Part shown: one piece after another, positions 42,216-55,499 of the stretch
How positions within the stretch are numbered: the first letter of the stretch is position 1
Layout of the letters: each line of letters begins with the position of its first letter
Source of the DNA: Apostichopus japonicus
Lineage: Eukaryota > Echinodermata > Holothuroidea > Aspidochirotida > Stichopodidae
DNA: 64,000 nucleotides
Direction: 5' to 3'
NCBI RefSeq assembly: GCF_037975245.1
Contig: NC_092572.1
Location: 34,073,989-34,137,988 of the forward strand
Position numbers and translations under genes: made by a program
The notes under the pieces: generated by a model
Told to the model about the DNA's origin: nothing
What the model saw: the letters and a program-made list of their open reading frames with translations, nothing else
Databases searched by the model: none

Positions 42216-43480
42216 TAAGGCAATATGAATGAATTTAGAGCAAAAATGAGAAGAAAATTTTAATAGGATTGAAGTAGCAAAACCTCTCATAGCAACACAT
42301 ATATACAGTATAGGGCAAATAATTTTCAAAATCCTCTGAAATTTCTTGCATTATAAAAAACTGTGTAGACCTCCATTAGAAACGTATTTGGGTCCGGTGC
42401 ATACGAACATCTCCAAAGAGCACACTTATTTCTGTTTTAAGGCAATATGAATGAATTTAGAGCAAAAATGAGAAGAACATTTTAATAGGACTGAAGAAGC
42501 AAAACCTCTCATAGTGACACATACATACAGTACAGGGCGAATAATTTTCAAAATCCTCTGAAATTCCTTGCATTATAAAAATTGTGTAGACCTCCAATAG
42601 AACAATATTTGGGCTCGGTGCATACAAACATCTCCTAAGAGCACACTTATTGCAATTTTGTGGCAATATGAATGAATTTCGAGCAAAAAAGAGAAGAAAA
42701 ATTGTGTAGGATTAAAGTAGCAAAACCTCTCTTTGCAACACATACATACAGTACAGGGCTAATAAATTCCAAAATCGTCTGAAATTTCTTGCATTATGAA
42801 AACTTGTGTAGACCTCAAATAGAAACGTATTTGGGTCCGGTGCATACGAACATCTCCTAAGATCAAACTTATTGCTATTTTAAGGCAACATGAATGAATT
42901 TAGAGCAAAAATGAGAAGAAAATTTTAATAGGATTGAAGTAGCAAAACCTCTCATAGCAACACATACATACAGTACAGGGCAAATAATTTTCAAAATCGT
43001 CTGAAATTTCTTGCATTGTAAAAAACTGTGTAGACCTCCAATAGAAACATATTTGGGTTCGGTGCATACGAACATCTTCAAAGAGCACACTTATTGCTAT
43101 TTTGTGGCAATATCAATAAATTTAGGGAAAAATGTTAATAGGATTGAACTAGCAAAACCTCTCATAGCAACACATACATACTGTACAGGGCGAATAATTT
43201 TCAAAATCGTCTGAAATTTCTTGCTTTATAAATACTGTTAAGACCTCAAATAGAACAATATTTGGGTTCGGTGCATACGAACATCTCCTAAGAGCACACT
43301 TATTACTATTTTGTGACAATATCAATAAATTAAGGGAAAAAATGAGAAGAAATTTGAATAGGATTGAAGTAGCAAAACCTCTCATAGCAAACACATACAT
43401 ACAGCACAGGGCAAATAAATGCCAAAATCCTCTGAAATTTCTTTCATTATTAATACTGTGTGGACCCTTAATACAGTATT
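42216..43480 (+). repeat. 222-bp satellite array, segment 3
   Basis: About five to six further units in the same orientation, decaying after about 43440. The satellite array is about 20 units in total, and the whole block would lie inside an intron if the propeller and DED exons belong to one gene. Confidence 0.95.
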
Positions 43481-45189
43481 GATACTAGGAATTAAAAAGT
43501 TTTGAAAACTCGCTCAGAAAAACTTATGTCCCTGCAGTCCATGAAAACATGCCCTTTAAAATACCCTTACATGAACACAATACTTAGCTATAATGACTCC
43601 TGACAAGACATTGGCTTGTGCCCAACAGAAGCCCATAGTTATAGGTCAAGAAAGAAAAATTAAATTTATGATGAATTTTGTAGCTAATTAACAGCAACAA
43701 ATGACTGCCAAGTTCGGGAGCGGGAAATTTTTCAGTAAACTCTAACGGGGAAATCCCTCATCTAGTAATAATAACGACAACAAGTAGCACTCTAACCACT
43801 TCGGCCCATTTGCAACTTCTGGCTCAGACAACAGGTTGCCATGGCAACAAACACCTTTGTTTAGGCTGCATGTACAGGTCTAAGCAACCCCTTGGACCAA
43901 AAGTAGGCTACAATTAAGCAGAGACTATATCACATAGAAGAATATCAGCTTTATCTGGTCTGATGGAATCTGTACCAATTAGTAGTGACTATTAAGGCTG
44001 CTAATACTTGCTAACATTCTAACAAAACCTTAACAGAGCCTCAGTCCTATCTACTAAAATATATTGCTACAGATCTTTTCAACCCAGAAGTTGATGGAAA
44101 GTTCAGCAAATCCTGTCACCATGGCAACTAGTAAAAGTGTAGCATTGCATCATGGGATCTAAACATAGCTCGAATGGCGACACTTATACCAACTGAAAAA
44201 TAAATGTGAGTGCATGTGAGAGGGACGGGTAATGCTCGACATAATCACAGCAATACATAATAAACCTTATAAATTTATATCCCAATGTGGGTTCTCGTTG
44301 GACCAATAACCTGAAGCACTTTCAATTCTCTCACATTAATTCAATGTAGGTTAGGACTTAACCATACACACATTATGGCTGAGGGAATATAAGTGCCATA
44401 ATCAACCCTGTAAACAGCTATTAAACAATGTTCAGTTAAAATGATACAGACTTTACACACATTACAATAGTAATTACTGTACCTGTAGACTCACTATAGC
44501 TGTTACTGCTATTAAGTCCTAAATAATAAATACATTCTTTGTGCATTCTGCAATCATAGGAGATCAATATACTAATTAATTCCAAATTACACTTAATAAG
44601 GGCTGGTACTCTGTGTGCACATTGCTATCACAGAATTAACCTGCATTAGTGCATACATTCACAGGTAATATACAGAAGGTATGCACAATGAAACTGACTA
44701 GGCTCCTGAGGGGTTTGGGGCAAAATTAAAAGATGAACTCTTTACCTGTATTGAAATTAATGTAACTAATTTCTAACAGTTTTCTAGCTTGTCTCTACTG
44801 CACATGCATGACAGCTTGGAGTCTCTTGGTGAATGGTAGAGTTGCTTGCAAACTTAAGTGTTTTTTAGAAATTTAAAGAAAAACAAAGAAGCTTTGAGAG
44901 AAATCATTTTCCCCACCCTAGAGACAAGATTTTACTTAAGCCTTGGTCACAAATTCTCCAGGAAGTAGGCAGACTGTCTTCCCATACCTTTAACTTATTC
45001 CTCCAGAGATTACACAGAACATGAAATAACTATAAAGACTTAATCAAGAATGAAAGAAAGCCTTACCTACTGTATGAATACTGGATTTGGAATTACCATC
45101 GCCACAGTCCTAGGGATGTTTGGGATGTTTTCATCAACAAGGAAACGTTGAATGATATCTAACTTGGTATTTAGATTCGCCATAGTGAG
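43481..45189. other. Non-coding stretch, no supported gene
   Basis: No frame, repeat or splice pair that I can support. Confidence 0.5.
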
Positions 45190-46553
45190 AAGGTGGGCCC
45201 TATTGTTTTCGCTGCTTGTAAAGGTCACCAAAGGTCAGTTAGGGCCAAAAAGCCAAAATAATAAACAAAGCAATAACTCCCATTGACAGGGTCCGACATG
45301 TTTGTTTTAGAACTAGTTGTAAATGGGGTAGGGGATCGTTTTAACCATAACAGTCGTGTGATCCAAGGTCATCAAAGGTCAATTAGGGGTCAAAAACTAG
45401 TATTTCTGCAATAACTTGAGAACAAAATGTCCGAGTTACGCTATTGTAATCCATTAGTCATCTTTGTGACCTTCAACTTTATGTTGAACCCTTGTGACCT
45501 GTATTAGTTTCTTTGGTTATATATTTGAATTCTTGTAGCCATATTCAGATCTCAAATGGTCTTCCGATCAAAATTGTCCATGGGTTGACCCCTGTGCGAC
45601 CTTCTGGTGCAAAGTTAATCAGAGGTTAAGGTTTTTATATAAAATATGCTAAATTTAGGAGATACAGGGCAAAGAAAAAAAGTTTGTCAATATTTTATAT
45701 AGCTCTGTGCTCTATAGTCGAAACGGTTGGTCCCAAAGGTTGGATTTGATACCTTTTTAGCAATAACATTGTGTGTGTACATTGGAGTGCATAGCAATTA
45801 TGCGAGAATGTGCACATCAATGAGGGGAAATTTTTAATAAAATCAGTCATGTCACCCAAGGTCATTCAAGGTCGCCTATGGGCAAAAAATCTGCCCACTC
45901 ATGCCAATTTTTGCAACAACTTCCAATTACGAAATATAAAATAGCTGATATATTGGGACCAGTTGTGAATGAAGTAGGGGCACATTTTCCAAAATAACCG
46001 TTATGTAATCCAAGGTCACCAAAGGCCAATTATGGGTTAAATATGCTTTTTTTTTGGACTAGTTGTGTAAAGGGTAAGCGATCGTTTCCAAACATAATGG
46101 TCATGTCATTCAAGGTCAACAAGGGTCAAAAACTCAATCTCCAAACTGATCAAAATTGTCCATGGTTGACCCTCCTGTGTGACCTTCATGCGGTTTTGTT
46201 TGGTTTTGAGAGGTGGACCACTGTTGACCTCACATGACCTTGGAATAGTGCCTCCAGTGACCTGTATTAGTTTTTTTTTGTTGAATTTTTGAATTTGTGT
46301 GGCCATATATTCTAAATGTCCATGGGTTGACTCCTGTGCAACCAAAGTTATTAAGTACAGTTTGGATGATTCTGCAAGTTCTTATAAACAAATCTAACAA
46401 AAGTCAATTGATTCTCAAAAGGACCAATCACTGATTTGTGATATTTATGGCAATGATATTGTGTGTGTACATTCAACCCTGAAATAACAATTTTAGGATA
46501 GTGCTTAGTCCTTATTTATAAGCAAAGAACCATAGTGCCCTTGGGCTCTTGTT
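45190..46553 (+). repeat. Family A dispersed repeat, copy 2
   Basis: Shares with copy 1 the AGGTCACCAAAGGTCA phrase (45222-45237), the TGACCT runs and the right end AAGAACCATAGTGCC followed by CTTGGGCTCTTG (ends about 46553). The left hairpin is absent, so the copy is truncated or decayed. Confidence 0.7.
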
Positions 46554-48616
46554 TAGTAATTAGATGAATCCTGCTTTCATGAAGGTCAAAAATGGGAAAT
46601 TCTTGTAAAATTGATAAGTATGAAAGAGAAACATAGATGGGTCTCACTGTAGTCTAGCACACCAATATCCCTCAATTGATTAGGTGAACTCTTTATCTTT
46701 TTATCGTGGTCATAGGTCATTTGAGGTCAGCAGGGACAAAATATGTGAAAGCCTTGTAATTTTAAACAATGTCTCGATTCGCAACCAGTTATTTCATCAA
46801 ACCTTTAATGTAGTTTGCCATTTTGGTATCTTATTCAGTTCCTATGCTGAAAGCATCAGGAACCTATATTAAATTTCAAGTTTGCTTTTACAGTACTGTA
46901 TTTGTATTACTGTGTCTGCATGTGATGCCTAAACACAAAAAATTTCAAGACTCCAGCCAGTTGGATTTGGCGTATAACAAGCAACAATGTTTCTTAAACT
47001 TTACACATGCAGTTTACAATGCCATCTAGCCAGAGTTTGAAGTGGGAGAGGGAGTCTGATGTCCCCCTGAAAGAGGGGTCTCAGACACAGTATTGTCCAC
47101 CCATTGGATAATTTCTCTGGATTAGGGGTTAAACGCAAAATGTGTCTATCAATTCCAACATTCTAACTGCATTGTGCAGTTTAAGATTTCATGTTTTTGA
47201 ACAGACTGTGGCTACAGCCCTGCACATACACCAAAGCAACTTCGAGGACATTCTAGATTAGTTTTGTTAGAAAATGACAGACAATGGCTAGAGTACAGTC
47301 CCCTGTATACATTTTAAAGCATGTTTACTGTAGATGACATCCAACAGGACCAAAACCTTAATAAATTTGTAAAACATCACAAATGTGCAGTTACTTAACA
47401 TTAAAGCCCTACAGTATACATCTCAATACCTCTATGTATATTAATATTGTAATACTTGACAGCATCATGGTGTTTTACTTCTTCTGCCACATTGCTTAAT
47501 CAATGCTCTTGAAATATATTCCCTTGGTACTAACTACATGGAATCGTTTACAGAATGTAATGTTTTGTAGCCTCAAAGCATTTCAGCCACAAATTATGAG
47601 GCAATTATGGCTTAATTTGGTGCATTAATCATCTGTGGTTACATCTCATCTGATAGAAGGTTACATCTAGGTGTCAACCACAGTTTTGCTGTAATCACCT
47701 GACCTACTGGTTCCAGAAATGCTTGCAAGCAGTAAAGCAATAAACAAAGGATGTTAGGCATCTGAAGTTTAGAGAGCTCTGTGCAAATGTGACCAGTAAT
47801 ACCACCAGTAGCCGGAAGTGTCTTACAGTTTCCTTCTTACCTGGCAGTGAAGCCTTGATTTGACAGTGGAGTTACAAAAGTCTAAACATCTTAGATTGAA
47901 CTGTTGCAAAGATATTGTTTGCTTGAAAGTACTGTATATTATACAATTGTGAAATCATATCAAGTTTGAAAGGTCTGCTTTCAGTGAGCAGATAGCTAGT
48001 GCTCTTTTAACGATATTTTGTTTGTTGGAATTGGCTTTAAAGCACTGTACATAATGAAGGATATACATATTGTTTGTCCTTAAATCATTCTGTAAAGTAG
48101 AATAGATCAGTAATTACTTTTGCACATGACACTGAGTCTGTGTGCATTAAAATGTCTGTGAACAAATATACCCTAAATAATGTACATCTACAATAACCTT
48201 CTTACTTTCTTATTAGATAGAGGTCATAGGTCAGTTCACCTAAATATCAATAAGAAACAAATGGAGAGAACACACAGTTAACTTTAGATGTGGTTTCGTA
48301 GATTTTCTTTCCTTCCTTACAATATATGTGATGTACAGTATATCCCATTAAGCCTATCAGAGGTCAATACCTACAGTATAGTAGCTGCTTTGACTTCATT
48401 TAGTGTGAGGATCTTCTGTGCAAGTAACCAGAATCTTACTCTCTTATGTGGAGCTCAAGAGAAGTTCCAGTCTCAGATGAGCTGTTGGTTAGATCTCAAA
48501 CATCACGTTTCAGAAATCTTCTGACCAAGGCTAGTCTAAAATGAAAGTAATTGATGTGATTAGTTGGCAAAGATTTACTAAATCAATGGATTGATTGTTG
48601 TTTCTCTCTTCCCTAG
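46554..48616. other. Non-coding stretch before the DED exon
   Basis: No recognisable exon was found. If the NLR gene has its own start codon independent of the propeller exon, it should lie here or in 43481-45189. I found no convincing ATG exon that ends in phase 0. Confidence 0.45.
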
Positions 48617-48887
48617 GCATCCATCTTCACCTTCAGCCATCTCAAAGAAGAACTTTCTTCAAAGCTTACCCAAACTGACTGTGGGAACTTAGGCCGCTAC
48701 TTTTCACTACCACCCGATCAAGTGAAGACCATGATTACAAGTCCCTTGTACTCCAAGAACTTTCTACTTGCACTTGAAGAGAGAGGATACATACACCCTT
48801 CAAATGTGAATCGATTAACTAATGCACTAACTGAGCTGAAGATCAACCATACTCACTTATTAACAGAGACGTACATGAAGCTGAGAG
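48617..48887 (+). CDS. NLR-type gene, exon encoding first death-effector domain
   Basis: A 271-nt exon between acceptor TCTTCCCTAG and donor GAGAG|GTAGGC, phase 0 to 1. An in-frame TAG lies at the acceptor (48614-48616), so translation must enter from an upstream exon. The 90 residues form a DED-like six-helix pattern with the characteristic FLLALEERGYIHPSNVNRL and a C-terminal LLTETYMKL helix. DEDs mediate homotypic assembly with FADD/caspase-8-type partners in the cytosol. The assignment is by pattern, and a related death-fold subtype is possible. Confidence 0.75.
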
Positions 48888-49256
48888 GTAGGCCAATAAT
48901 CACTAGCTCTCTTGTAATTATGTATTTTGCTTCACCTTTGGTAGTTCCAAAATGCACTTACTTAAAAAGCCATACCCCTGCCCCTAACTTGCCCTATTCC
49001 CCTTCCCCACCCCTACCCCCCCCCAGAAAGATCCCACTTTAAGTATTGAAACATAACACAGGTGGTGATTTATTCTAGATGCTGGCAACCAAAATGTGCA
49101 CACCAAAACATAGTACATATGTACATTTGTGTGAGTGAGCAAAAGTCACCCTGTGCCATGATGTGGATTATGCATTTATCAGTGTGCCTGTACGTATCTG
49201 TGGATATTTAACAAAAACTGGAAACTTAATTTAATGTTTTACCTTAAACATTTCAG

Positions 49257-49556
49257 ATCAAGAGACTGAATACGATAGATTCCTCGCCGGCCTCTCTGCT
49301 CATTTGACATTTTCCATAACAGTGAAACTGTGTGATAACTTTGAAGTTACTGATAAGAACAAGAAGACAGTTATCTCCAGTCAGAATCCAGGACTCTCCT
49401 TCCTCCTGACAATTGATAAGATGGGTATCATTAATCCTTCTGATGTCAGCAAATTAGAGACTCCTTTAGAGGAATATCGTCTTCTCCAGGCAGTAGCTAA
49501 GATACACGAATACCAGTCCTTGGTACTTTCTGACGAAACTATGCCACGAGATGAAG
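49257..49556 (+). CDS. NLR-type gene, exon encoding second death-effector domain
   Basis: A 300-nt exon, acceptor AAACATTTCAG and donor GATGAAG|GTATTG, phase 1 to 1. It encodes a second DED-like domain: YDRFLAGLSAHL as helix 1, LSFLLTIDKMGIINPSDVSKL matching helices 4-5 of the first copy, and EEYRLLQAVAKIHEY as helix 6. One exon per domain with similar internal layout indicates an exon-duplication origin of the tandem DED, as in caspase-8/FLIP-type proteins. Confidence 0.75.
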
Positions 49557-49896
49557 GTATTGTAAATTCATGTGTACATGTAACAAACTTTTATACCCCA
49601 CTGGTACAAGTTTCATGCCAGTTTTAAGGAACATTCCTGACTTTATATTTCATAGCTCGAAAACAGTTAAACACACAAAATGCACTCATTATCTAAAAAT
49701 ATTATGTGTGGATTACAGGATATTTTAGGAATATAATGAAGATATAATATAATATATTATAGATTTTAGATAAAATATATTAGATATATTATATAGATAT
49801 AATATATTTTAGGGATATAATGAATCTTATATATTTATACCTTATATCTTATAATATTTATATCTTATATTTATATCTTTTATAATATTTATATTT

Positions 49897-49938
<42 letters not shown>

Positions 49939-49955
49939 TGATATGTTATAAAATA

Positions 49956-49996
<41 letters not shown>

Positions 49997-50898
49997 GATA
50001 TAATAAATATACAATGAATATATAAATATTTTAGGGATAGAATGAAGACTGAGATGTCAAAATATGTTTTGAACTGAAGCACATTGATGCAACTCACAGC
50101 TTCATAGCATTGTATGTTGTTGAGAAATATAATAATGCAGGTTTTCACTTTATTATGATGAGTGCATTGTTCTACTGTGTAATCTGTGATGTCATACAGT
50201 GACTATACCAACAGCTCTTTCTCTTGTAAAATTAAAGTTATGATATTAATCCTTTGAAAATGATTTAGTCGTGTCCCAGGAAGCTGCAGTTTGCAGTGTA
50301 CTCAAATGACTTCACAATTAAACAATGCTCCTAATTATGGAGGAGTCCTACTTGATCAGTGACAAATAAATAAGGACAGTATCAATTCTTTCCATTTATG
50401 ACAGCAATCATTGTGCAAGTTTTGTCTCTAAATAAAAGAAAATTAATCTTTAAATTTGGATTTTTCAATAGTGGTACATGTAGTGTCGTTGAAAATAAAT
50501 TGCAGATAGAGAACAGTATCTGATGGTATGAAGGAAATATAATAACATCTGCATTTCCAATTCAAGTCTCGATGTATGGCACTATTTGTTATTAAATAAA
50601 TATTGTTATTGCTGTTTGTATTTATTGAGTAATTTTTAAACTGACTAGCATGTTTGAGCAATGACAGTGTCTTAGTTTGTGTTAGGAGTGAGTTTCCTTT
50701 ACATTTGAAGATTATACTACTGTAGTTGTTAAGAAATGTTACTAAAGATACAGTGTTACGAGATTGCCCAAACTATTGATATCAAAGTACACTTGTTTTT
50801 CAGTATGGTAGATATTCTTTATATTGTCATAAACTGTGTAACATTTTAACTTGTTTCAATATAAATTGAACTGTGGTTTCTGTTTCCTTGTTTTAAAG
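49557..50898 (+). other. Intron with AC/AT microsatellites
   Basis: The intron contains an (AC)n-(AT)n run at 49897-49938 and (AT)n at 49961-49993 in a very AT-rich neighbourhood. A minus-strand frame over it is an artefact of the repeat. Confidence 0.7.
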
Positions 50899-52664
50899 AC
50901 AAAGAGAGCTTATTCCTGAAATGCTTACAACAGAAGATGAAGAGTTGGTTTGAAACAATGACTCCTGTCCCCTGGATGAAGTCTTGTCAATGGAAATCTA
51001 ATGATCTCTTTATTGCCAGCCGCTTAGTCTTAACAAATTCTGGTTCAAAAATATCTAGCAGAGAAGTTGATCGAAAATGTAAGCTGCACTACCTAGATAT
51101 CTTTACTGATGAAAGACTAAAAGCAGAGACTCGAATCATTGTGGAAGGACAGCCAGGCTCCGGCAAGACAATGCTCTCCTCTCAGTTGGCCTATGATTGG
51201 TGTTGTGGAAAGCTTATGGATATCCCCATGGTCATCTATCTGCCCTTGAAAATTGTTGATGACATGACAATTATTCAAGCTATCAAGATGTTCTACATCC
51301 GTAAAGACATTCCCATCACAGAAGAGGATATTGAGTCTATGCTTAACAGTGGTAAGAAGAAAGTCTACCTTATATTGGATGGGTTAGAAGAATACAATGG
51401 TGGAACCAAAGATGGAAGTCCCTCAGAAGTCATGAGAGTAATGACAAAGGAGAAACTGTCCAACTGCATTGTTATAATCACAGCTAGGACAGATTATACC
51501 AAGCATCTACCTACAGGTCCAATGTTGAAGATAGGAAGCTTCGGTGAGGATGAGAGGAATGAATACATTGAAAAGGTCTACTCTGATGATCGAAAAAGGC
51601 AAGAAGAAGTAAAGGAATTGATTGATAATGTTCCATTTATTCTTGATCTTATTAATGTTCCACTACTCTTTGTGCTGTTAGTACATAACATTGATAGTTT
51701 AGGAAAGCTACAAGAGGGTCAGCTTGACAGGGTTACTCCTTTCGTGAAGGCCATTGTAGATATTCTGTGTTCTGTGCAGGATGAGGAAGACAACCAGAGT
51801 CATCTATTTAACCAGCAGCCGGAATCAGTTCGTGAAGAGGATGAGAGCAGATTAGAGAGTGAAGTATCAATAGAACCCCACATTACATTGAAGAAACTTG
51901 CCTTTAACGGCCTCTGTAAAGGAAACCAACAATTGTTTTGGCAGAAAAACTTCGTGGATAGATGTGTCAGTAATAGCAAAACGTGGACAGATGCTGGGAT
52001 ACTTGTTGTTGAGGAAGGAACTCCAGATCTTCAGACTGACTCAGGCAGTGGAAGTCCCCAGAATGATTCCATCAGTGATGAGTCTAATGTTACTACAAAG
52101 ATAAATAGAGGAGTATCCCTTGAACCTGATATTTTGGCATCTGTCAATCAATCAGAGAGTAATCCAATATTGGAATCAACAGAGGAAAAATCAGAACCTT
52201 TACTGAACAGAAAAACTACGAACTATATCTCGTTACAGGTCAAATTCCTCCATAAGTTAATCCAAGAGTGGTTTGCAGCACAGTATTTAGCTCTCCTGTT
52301 CTGGGGTCACAAATCAACTGAACAACATTACAAGTATCAATTGTTCAGAGAACACCTGGATAACATAGACCCAGCTGATCTCCATTATGTCTTGCGCTTC
52401 ACTTGTCACATCTGTCCTCCCAGCTTTCATGTCATTGCCAGTTTTCTAATGAGAGACTTTAAAACAGGAGATGGTGAGATTCCTGATTACATCATGAACT
52501 GCATCTGCCTCTGTTTTGCTGAGTATGATGGTTACAAAGGGCACAAGTTCAAGGACATTGTCAAAGAGGTCTGTAGAAGAGATTCCGTCAACTTCAGCTC
52601 TGAAGATACTCGACTGCTACTGAGGTCAAAGGTTTCTATGCTCACCTTTGCTTCAAGATCACAG
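50899..52664 (+). CDS. NLR-type gene, NACHT NTPase exon
   Basis: A 1,766-nt exon, acceptor TTGTTTTAAAG and donor TCACAG|GTAAAG, phase 1 to 0. Counting from the Met at 50937: Walker A GQPGSGKT at 71-78 (nt 51147-51170), Walker B VYLILDGLEE at 143-152, and sensor-like VIITARTD around 179-186. A linker rich in Ser and acidic residues follows, then the helix FLHKLIQEWFAAQYLALLF, typical of the segment after NACHT in invertebrate NLRs. NACHT uses nucleotide to drive oligomerisation of cytosolic immune sensors. Catalytic residues are intact and there is no internal stop. No leucine-rich repeats are visible in this exon or the following ones. Confidence 0.93.
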
Positions 52665-53364
52665 GTAAAGTGTGAATACAACTTTCTTAGCTCAAATACA
52701 CAGCAAACCTCTGCTTATATCCAGATATATGTGATACATAATCTGAAATGTGCATGAATACAACATTCAATTGTCCAGTGTCGAGTACAGCATCAATCTG
52801 TAGGATGCAACATTATAGGTCTACCACCAATTTGTGCCAGACCTTAAGTAAATCTAGTATGTTGAGATATTAATGGTGTAAGTTTATTTTAAATATGTTA
52901 CTTCTTGAAATGTAGTTATCAATCCAGAGATTAAATTTGATCTTGGTACAAGATCGACCTAATGTACTCATTCTGGGGATATCAGACTAAAATATGAATT
53001 GATCTACAGGTATTATACAGTGGCAGATCATTCTGGGATGTGTGAATCATTTTCAATACAACATCATCATTTGCTGAACTATCTATTTAATTTACAAGAT
53101 CAGTGTATCGTAAAGTACACATTTCGTCAATGGTATGAAACAAAGGTTGGCTATTAATCAATGCTTAGGATATTGTGATGCATGAGACAACTCTAGCTGA
53201 TTGAATACACAACATAGGACATATTACAATGTTCATATCTTCACTAGCAAACAAAGTTAATCTTAATGTCTCTCATCAGGTTTCTAGTTTTATGGTTTCC
53301 ATTTGTTATTGTTAGGTACTGATTTCAGGTTGAAATACTACAATATCTGTGGATTATATTCCAG

Positions 53365-53567
53365 ATTCCAATCAAACGTCTGAAGCTTTCAGATGTTGTG
53401 GAAAAAATTGCAGAGAAAGCCCTGATCTTGAAGGCTGATGTCTCGCTGGGAGTTTTGAATACCCTGAGGGCTATTGAAGTGAATCGGTGGGACCAGAAGC
53501 TGATTGAACAAGATTATAAAGATCTCATTAAATTCATTATCAACAATGAAAAGGTTGAAGTAGCACG
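53365..53567 (+). CDS. NLR-type gene, post-NACHT exon
   Basis: A 203-nt exon, acceptor TATATTCCAG and donor CACG|GTGAGG, phase 0 to 2, fitting the NACHT exon end exactly. It encodes 67 mostly helical residues (DVVEKIAEKALILKADVSLG). No LRR consensus is evident, though a degenerate repeat is possible. Confidence 0.75.
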
Positions 53568-54553
53568 GTGAGGACTAATTCAAAGTTGGCAAACCAAACT
53601 AAAGCTTTCGTTATATGTGATATTGAAAATAAGGTTATATTGGAATGTGTGATTTATAGAGCTAATGGGAGAACATTCAGCAGAAATATCCCCAAGCATT
53701 TGACATCTATGAACAATGGGAACCATGTAAAATGTTTGGCTTTCTCACTGCATCATTACTTTTTCTGACAGTCTGCTACTACGAGATTACTTAGTCATAA
53801 ATTACTCCACTCCTTGCTTACCTGTCTCCCCACAAGCTGAGCTCATTCTCATTCGACCATGTCTACGGTGAACTGGTAATCTTTTTAGCACTGTACGCCC
53901 TCTATGACCAGTGCTATTGGTTAAAGTCAATCAAACTCTTCCACCCATGGTGCCTAGAAGTGTTATCATGGACTGTAAGCATCATTTGTCTTTTTGATCT
54001 GCATATTATTAAGTATCATTATATCAGGATCTTTTTGGTCTTCAAATTTCCAGTTAATAGTTCTACTCTTAAATGGTAAGTTCTCAACTGCTCTCACTAT
54101 CATGAGAGCTCATTAGATATCTGGGTTCACCAGATCCAAAACTGAAACAAGCCTACTCAACATTTATAATATCTGTAAAATGTAGACTAGATTGATAGGT
54201 GCCCCATACTTAACATGAGACTTCTACAGTAGATCAAAGGCCATTTGAGGTCAGCAATGGTCAAAATATTAAAATCTTGTGTAAAAAGGTAATTCCAAGA
54301 GTTGGTATGTATGTACAGTATCGAGGGTGGGTGGGTGAGCATGGCTGGTGTCAATTCTCCCTTTACAAAATACAGTACTTATCATATGATATATAATTGT
54401 AGAAAACTAAGCATTTTCCTGAAAAATTGAGGCCTATGCCCTCTACAAAATTCTTTCTATGTTAATTTATCTAACAATTCTATTCTTTTCATTTCTTAGA
54501 AAATTCAGCACAGGGAGATATTCTATCGTACATTTTACTTTTTTTATTCTCAG

Positions 54554-54630
54554 CTTACTATTACCAAGTCCACCGGTGGCTGTTAAAGATGAAAAAGTTC
54601 TAAGTAACTTACAATCCCGAAACATTTCAG
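54554..54630 (+). CDS. NLR-type gene, short exon
   Basis: A 77-nt exon, acceptor TTTATTCTCAG and donor TTTCAG|GTAATG, phase 2 to 1, in frame with the preceding exon. It encodes a proline- and lysine-containing stretch (LLLPSPPVAVKDEKVLSNLQ). No domain recognised. Confidence 0.6.
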
Positions 54631-55359
54631 GTAATGTACGCTTTATTTTATGAATAACAAGAGATTGATGATTAGATACAAAATATATTCCTCTGTATGT
54701 GATACAAGATCTTAGCCTGACATTTGTTTTAAGCTGTTTCATTCTAGTCCTGCTTCTGCATAGTGGTAAGAAACGTAGCTCTGTCCAGCATGTTGAAAAA
54801 ATGTAACTTAAGGCTTGTAGCCCGCAAAATGGTACTAATTGTATCAACAGTTAAGCTAGATAGATTATGATAATAGTGATAATAGCCTGAAATCAGAAAA
54901 CTTCATTTCATACAGAACTAGAAATATTAACAGTGATAACATTCATCACAAGGAAATAAGCACACTTCATGAAGACAGCAATTCAAGAAGGTGTTACATT
55001 TGTTTTAGTGTGTGTATGAGTGTAGAGCAGTAGAGTAGCTTGAACATCATCAGCTGAGTAAAATAAATTACTACATTGAAAGGGATTATGCACAGTTTAA
55101 CTGCATTAGTGCTCTATTTGTTCAGGAGGGAGGAAATATTTAAGATTAAATCAGTGCAAAATGTTGTGGTTTTCATTAAGTTGATCGTGAAGCAGTTTAT
55201 ATGATGATAAGAATTAGTGCCAATATAACCTGTAACTTTGAAATGTTCTTTTTATCCTCAAAGCAGAGAAATGTGGCAATGAATACAAAAATGTGTTCAA
55301 TAAAATATTCCATGTGAGAGTGGCTAAGGGTCCTATTGTTATACTTATACTCATTTCAG

Positions 55360-55421
55360 TTGAATGGATCATTGGAGCAAACTGTATTCACACATTAAAT
55401 GTGACAACTGGAGAATGGATG
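55360..55421 (+). CDS. NLR-type gene, probable short exon
   Basis: A 62-nt exon, acceptor CTCATTTCAG and donor GGATG|GTGAGA, phase 1 to 0. It encodes EWIIGANCIHTLNVTTGEWM. It is needed to bring the next exon into the phase that continues to the later exons, which supports it indirectly. Confidence 0.45.
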
Positions 55422-55499
55422 GTGAGATGCATTATCTTGTATTTTTTGCAATTATTGTCTTTCAATTCAGATTGTGTTCTAACATTTATTAAAAAACAA

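Noticed and set aside
36777-43400. Many minus-strand frames of 62-104 codons with near-identical peptides
   Set aside because: They are shadows of the 222-bp satellite. The period is divisible by three, so the same frame stays open in unit after unit. There is no start context or domain.
36350-43480. CRISPR-like array
   Set aside because: Repeats of 222 bp without short unique spacers in a eukaryotic context. This is a satellite.
48288-48524. Possible upstream exon of the NLR gene
   Set aside because: The frame has no convincing start or donor, and its end does not fit phase 0 of the DED exon.
49858-50148. Minus-strand frame over the AT/AC run
   Set aside because: Simple-repeat artefact in an intron.
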